Assembly (NCBI GenBank): GCA_051439375.1
Contig: JBFRWB010000164.1
Location: 1-7,846, forward strand
DNA: 7,846 nucleotides
Reading direction: 5' to 3'
From: JBGTGT01 sp051439375
Lineage (GTDB): Bacteria; Cyanobacteriota; Cyanobacteriia; Cyanobacteriales; Microcystaceae
The notes under the pieces are model-generated. The model was not told the origin of the DNA. It did not search any database and saw only the letters and a list, made by a program, of their open reading frames with translations. Made by a program: the position numbers and the translations under genes. Positions 5,060 to 7,846 of the stretch are shown here, one piece after another (positions within the stretch are counted from its first letter, which is position 1; the number at the start of each line of letters is the position of its first letter).

Positions 5060-5968
5060 ATGACCATTCCCGACTTCCAAACTATTATGCTTCCTCTTTT
5101 AAAATACACAGGGGATAAGCAAGAACATTCTTTACGAGAAACGATTGAGTATTTAGCAGATAGCTTTCACTTATCGGATGCAGAAAGACGGCAATTATTA
5201 CCGAGTGGACAACAACCTACTTTTGATAATAGGGTAGGATGGGCAAGAACACATCTTAAAAAAGCAGGATTAATTGAGACAACTAGAAGAGGATACTGTA
5301 AAATAACTAATCGAGGATTGGATGTTTTACAACAGTCTCTCCTAGAAATTAATGTTGATTTTCTTAATCAATATCAAGAGTTTAGGGCTTTTAAAACCAG
5401 TAAAAAAAGTAAAGATCATACCATAACAGCTAATGAGGTTATTCATGATTCTAAAACACCTGAAGAACAACTAGAACAAGCTTTTCAAAAAATCAAAGAT
5501 GATTTAAAAGATGAGTTACTAGAGAATCTTCAAAAATGTTCTCCTAGTTTTTTTGAAAAATTAGTAATTGATCTTTTGATTAGAATGGGTTACGGTGGAT
5601 CGAGAAAAGAAGCTGGTCAAGCAATTGGTAAATCCAATGATGGCGGAATAGATGGCATTATTAAAGAGGATAGATTAGGCTTAGATATTATTTACATTCA
5701 AGCTAAACGATGGACTGGAACGGTAGGAAGACCAGAAATACAAAAGTTTGCCGGTGCTTTGTTAGGACAACAAGCAAAAAAAGGAATTTTTATTACAACA
5801 TCACAATATAGTAAAGAAGCGACTGAATACGCTTCCATGATAGACAGTAAAATTATCTTAATTGATGGTAGTTTATTAAGTGAATTTTTAATTGATTATA
5901 ATGTTGGTGTTTCGCCAGTGAAATCTTATGAAATTAAGAAAATCGATATAGATTATTTCTCAGAGTAG
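5060..5968 (+). CDS. mrr: Mrr-type restriction endonuclease (type IV, modified-DNA dependent)
   Basis: A 302-residue protein with the full Mrr layout; the E. coli protein is of almost equal length. Residues 1-90 form the winged-helix Mrr N-terminal domain (MTIPDFQ..., then NRVGWARTHLKKAGL at 57-71) that recognises modified DNA. A linker up to about 150 precedes the PD-(D/E)xK nuclease domain: ENLQKCSPSFFEKLVIDLL (155-173), MGYGG (176-180), the catalytic Asp198 in DGGIDG and Gln214-Ala-Lys216 in IQAKRW, then GRPEIQKFAGAL and GIFITTS (242-248). It ends DIDYFSE, like the DMDYFE end of E. coli Mrr. These enzymes cut methylated foreign DNA and can respond to stress. ATG 5060 is preferred because it aligns with the E. 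coli start; GTG 5024 adds 12 residues of repeat DNA. No methyltransferase is nearby, as expected for type IV. Confidence 0.93.
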   Translation: MTIPDFQTIMLPLLKYTGDKQEHSLRETIEYLADSFHLSDAERRQLLPSGQQPTFDNRVGWARTHLKKAGLIETTRRGYCKITNRGLDVLQQSLLEINVDFLNQYQEFRAFKTSKKSKDHTITANEVIHDSKTPEEQLEQAFQKIKDDLKDELLENLQKCSPSFFEKLVIDLLIRMGYGGSRKEAGQAIGKSNDGGIDGIIKEDRLGLDIIYIQAKRWTGTVGRPEIQKFAGALLGQQAKKGIFITTSQYSKEATEYASMIDSKIILIDGSLLSEFLIDYNVGVSPVKSYEIKKIDIDYFSE

Positions 5969-6292
5969 AATAATGTTCGCAACACTAATCGACAGAAATT
6001 AAATACAGTGACCCCACGATACTATCCAATTTCAGCTTCAATCCTATATTTAGTAGTATGGTTCTGTCAAGCCTAATCTTCCGTTCTTTTACCCGATCAA
6101 GATTCGGCAATTTTGTCAAATTTTGCCTTATTTCCCCCTAATTTGGCAAGCGCAAAAGATTAGACATACAAATATAGTTAAAACTTTTATATAATTTATT
6201 GTTATTTATTGTAATAGCACAATCACTCATAGTTAGTCTTTCAAAAATAGATTACTATGATATGATTTTAATTCTTCTAAGAAGAGTAAGCT
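5969..6292. other. AT-rich intergenic stretch between converging genes, no gene seen
   Basis: These 324 bases separate the stops of the endonuclease (+) and the radical SAM maturase (-). The longest start-to-stop frame I could read on the plus strand (from ATG 6058, 27 codons) resembles nothing known. CTAATCTT (6073-6080) and AAGATTAG (6156-6163) form an inverted pair 75 bases apart, and GGCAA/TTGCC (6105-6109 and 6122-6126) lie inside it. TTCTT-CT-AAGAA at about 6272-6283 could be a weak hairpin just after the maturase stop. No terminator with a T-run is convincing on either strand. Confidence 0.5.
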
Positions 6293-7480
6293 TTAAACTA
6301 AATTAAAAGACTTTTCTAATTCTTCGAGAACTTGATCAGCGATTAATTTGATCCGATAACGACAGGCTTTTGTTTCCGTGGAATTAAAGCTACCATTCTC
6401 CCAATACTTATTACTTCCTGCACCGCCACCACACACCCCAAAATAATCACAGGTTTGGCGACATTGATTAACGCCTTGGGATATATTTTGATAGATAGTT
6501 TTAAACTTTTCTCCGTAACATACTGATTCTAAAGTATCGCTTAAAACATTGCCAAAAACAAACTGGCCATAAGGTTTAATATCCACTGATAATAACTCAG
6601 GATCAAAGGTTGAGAAGTTTCCTAAAGAATCAATATTCAATATTGCAAAAGGATGATTCATATCAGTTCTTTCTAATCTTTGATTATCACAAATCAAGCT
6701 ACAAATTGATTCAAATTCACGAATTCTAACCTGATGTTCTTTTTCACTACTTAACTGCCATAGTCTCTTAATGAATTGGGAATATCTTTCCTCTGTTCCC
6801 TTTTCGTCTAAAGAAGAGTGAGCATTTATCCCTTCTGTTTCTTCCATATTAAAAGCGATATCAGTTATTTCATGTTCCCAGAAAAAGTTAAAAATTTCGT
6901 CTGCATAATCTAAGGAATCTTGAGTGATCACTGCAATAATATTGAAATAAATATCATTATCTTGTAAAGAGCGAATTCCTGCCATGGCAGCTTTATGACT
7001 GCCTAATCCTGTGCGAGTTTTGCGATAGGAGTCATGGATAAAATCAGGACCATCAATACTGACACCCACAGAAATCTGATATTTTTTAAATAAATCACAC
7101 CATGCTTGATTAATTAAAATTCCATTGGTTTGTATCGAATGGTAAATCGGAATATCTTTTGAGTTATACTTTTTGTTTGCTTTTTCAATTCTTTCAAAGA
7201 CCTCTTCATAAAAAGAAATAGGAACGGCCAAAGGTTCGCCAGCGTGCCAACAAATATCAACACAGTCGCCGACAAAAGGACTGGTAAAAATTGCTTTTAT
7301 AATAGGTTCAATCAAATCAAGAGATAGGGTTTGTTTTAAATCTCGATTGGGTAAATAACAGTAATCACAATCTAGATTACAAAACGGTGTAGGCTGAATC
7401 ACCACTAAATTAATAGGACCAAAAGTAGTGATATCAATTAAATGATTTGAGAAAGGATTAGTAGGTAACTGTAACGTCAT
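6293..7480 (-). CDS. grrM: GrrM-type radical SAM/SPASM peptide maturase (cyclophane-forming)
   Basis: A 395-residue radical SAM enzyme with a SPASM extension. The SAM-cluster motif is Cys34-x3-Cys38-x2-Cys41 in TPFCNLDCDYCYLP. CWHAGEPL (77-84) is the GGEP-like SAM-binding loop, HSIQTNGILI (114-123) the central strand and GVSIDGP (139-145) another hallmark. The SPASM part shows FGNVLSDTLESVC (309-321), Cys340-x3-Cys344-x5-Cys350-Gly-Gly-Gly and Cys373, supplying auxiliary iron-sulphur clusters. Relatives (GrrM of cyanobacterial GRRM systems, OscB) join the ring of an aromatic residue to the beta carbon of an Asn two positions later, forming three-residue cyclophanes. The gene immediately upstream on the same strand encodes a Gly-rich precursor full of such motifs, which supports the call strongly. 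The separate substrate-binding protein GrrP of some such loci is not downstream; the next gene converges. No clear ribosome site precedes ATG 7480. Confidence 0.93.
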   Translation of the reverse strand: MTLQLPTNPFSNHLIDITTFGPINLVVIQPTPFCNLDCDYCYLPNRDLKQTLSLDLIEPIIKAIFTSPFVGDCVDICWHAGEPLAVPISFYEEVFERIEKANKKYNSKDIPIYHSIQTNGILINQAWCDLFKKYQISVGVSIDGPDFIHDSYRKTRTGLGSHKAAMAGIRSLQDNDIYFNIIAVITQDSLDYADEIFNFFWEHEITDIAFNMEETEGINAHSSLDEKGTEERYSQFIKRLWQLSSEKEHQVRIREFESICSLICDNQRLERTDMNHPFAILNIDSLGNFSTFDPELLSVDIKPYGQFVFGNVLSDTLESVCYGEKFKTIYQNISQGVNQCRQTCDYFGVCGGGAGSNKYWENGSFNSTETKACRYRIKLIADQVLEELEKSFNLV

Positions 7481-7544
7481 AGAAAATTTAGGTTTAAAGC
7501 CCCCTCTTTTAAGAGTATAAAAAAAGAAGATGATTGATTTTAAG

Positions 7545-7563
7545 CCTCTTACTTAGCTAGAGG
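7545..7563. other. Short hairpin in the grrA-grrM gap
   Basis: CCTCT (7545-7549) pairs with AGAGG (7559-7563) over a 9-nt loop. A second small one, CTCTT-TT-AAGAG, lies at 7504-7515. On the minus-strand message both fall between the precursor stop and the maturase start, after the larger inverted repeat at 7570-7597. Alone each is weak; together they make the gap a plausible site of partial termination or RNA processing. Confidence 0.3.
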
Positions 7564-7569
7564 TGTTGA

Positions 7570-7597
7570 TCAGTGATCACTGGTAACTGATCACTGA
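7570..7597. repeat. Inverted repeat after grrA, dispersed-element copy 3
   Basis: TCAGTGATCA (7570-7579) and TGATCACTGA (7588-7597) form a perfect 10-bp stem over an 8-nt loop, CTGGTAAC. It begins 2 nt after the precursor stop in the direction of transcription, where a 3'-stabilising or attenuating hairpin would be expected. Its middle part matches the elements at 3466-3487 and 3794-3814, so this hairpin seems to be an exapted intergenic repeat rather than a locus-specific structure. No T-run follows on the minus strand. Confidence 0.65.
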
Positions 7598-7599
7598 AA

Positions 7600-7846
7600 T
7601 TACCAACGATTAAGAAAACCACCACCATTGCGCCAAGGACTATTGACAAATCCTCCACGATTATAAAAGCCACCACCATTGCGCCAAGGACTTCTATTAA
7701 CAAAACTACCTCCCCCATAACGATTAGCAAAGCCACCCCGATAACCATTAGCAAAACTGCCTCGACTACCATTTCCCCAACCTCTTGTAATTAATCCTTC
7801 GTTGTCATCAATGGAAAAATTAACCCCTCTTTGCTGTATTTCTTCT
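7600..7846 (-). CDS. grrA: GrrA-type cyclophane RiPP precursor, 5' part outside the window
   Basis: The minus-strand frame from the window edge to TAA 7600 gives 81 C-terminal residues; the leader and start codon lie beyond 7846. Numbering from the first visible residue, positions 1-21 (EEIQQRGVNFSIDDNEGLIT and R) look like the end of the leader. The core is made of Gly, Asn, Arg and aromatic residues. It holds nine aromatic-x-Asn motifs: WGN 23-25, FAN 31-33, FAN 39-41, FVN 48-50, WRN 54-56, FYN 60-62, FVN 66-68, WRN 71-73 and FLN 77-79, ending in Arg-Trp. This is the target pattern of GrrM/OscB enzymes, each motif being a possible ring-to-Asn cross-link. The gene stands 119 nt upstream of grrM on the same strand, the normal order. 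How many motifs are really cross-linked, and what the product does, is unknown. Confidence 0.88.
   Translation of the reverse strand, partial: EEIQQRGVNFSIDDNEGLITRGWGNGSRGSFANGYRGGFANRYGGGSFVNRSPWRNGGGFYNRGGFVNSPWRNGGGFLNRW
7619..7692. repeat. Direct repeat inside the GrrA core (17-codon unit)
   Basis: A 23-base sequence starting CCACCACCATTGCGCCAAGG on the plus strand occurs identically at 7619-7641 and 7670-7692, 51 bases apart, exactly 17 codons. On the coding strand each encodes SPWRNGGG. The perfect DNA identity, including third codon positions, indicates a recent in-frame duplication in the core peptide. Confidence 0.85.

Noticed and set aside
7557..7772. A 71-residue hydrophobic frame on the minus strand (MVVEAVLLMVIGVALL...).
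   Set aside because: It is the shifted frame of the Gly/Asn-rich GrrA core; repeated GGT-type codons become Val, Leu and Ile. The other frame matches a known precursor family next to its maturase.

Overview
The window looks like cyanobacterial chromosome. It is AT-rich, carries three perfect copies of the HIP1 octamer GCGATCGC (1668-1675, 3085-3092, 4046-4053), has 7-bp tandem repeats between genes, and encodes cyanobacterial-type proteins: a short SSB, a GrrM/GrrA peptide system and small HicBA pairs. I cannot name the species; a unicellular, Cyanothece/Crocosphaera-like relative is a guess from style only.

Layout. Positions 1-881 (+) form a toxin-antitoxin patch: a HicA toxin remnant cut off after 38 codons (13-129), a probable RelE-type toxin remnant (324-434), then an intact hicB-hicA pair (418-657, 660-881). 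A hairpin (919-941) separates this from a leftward block: ssb (2968-3330), a family 4 glycosyltransferase (1807-2958) and a membrane phosphoglycosyl transferase (986-1717). The last two would start and extend a lipid-linked surface polysaccharide. ssb sits only 9 nt ahead of the glycosyltransferase.

Positions 3331-3825 hold no gene but are packed with repeats: a dispersed TGATCACTGGTTACTG-like element, nested inverted repeats, an AGCTA-palindrome family, a 16-bp perfect palindrome over a likely -35 box, and four 7-bp repeats. Rightward from there come a CUT1-type sugar ABC transporter ATPase without permeases (3826-4956) and an Mrr-type restriction endonuclease (5060-5968) closely matching the E. 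coli Mrr layout.

Positions 5969-6292 are an AT-rich gap where I see no gene. Beyond it, on the minus strand, lies the most interesting part: a radical SAM/SPASM maturase of the GrrM type (6293-7480) and, upstream of it and cut by the window edge, the C-terminal 81 residues of its precursor peptide GrrA (7600-7846). The precursor core holds nine aromatic-X-Asn motifs, the substrate pattern of three-residue cyclophane-forming enzymes, so the locus should make a multiply cross-linked Gly-rich peptide. The 119-nt gap between precursor and maturase contains a strong inverted repeat built from the same dispersed element found near the ABC gene.
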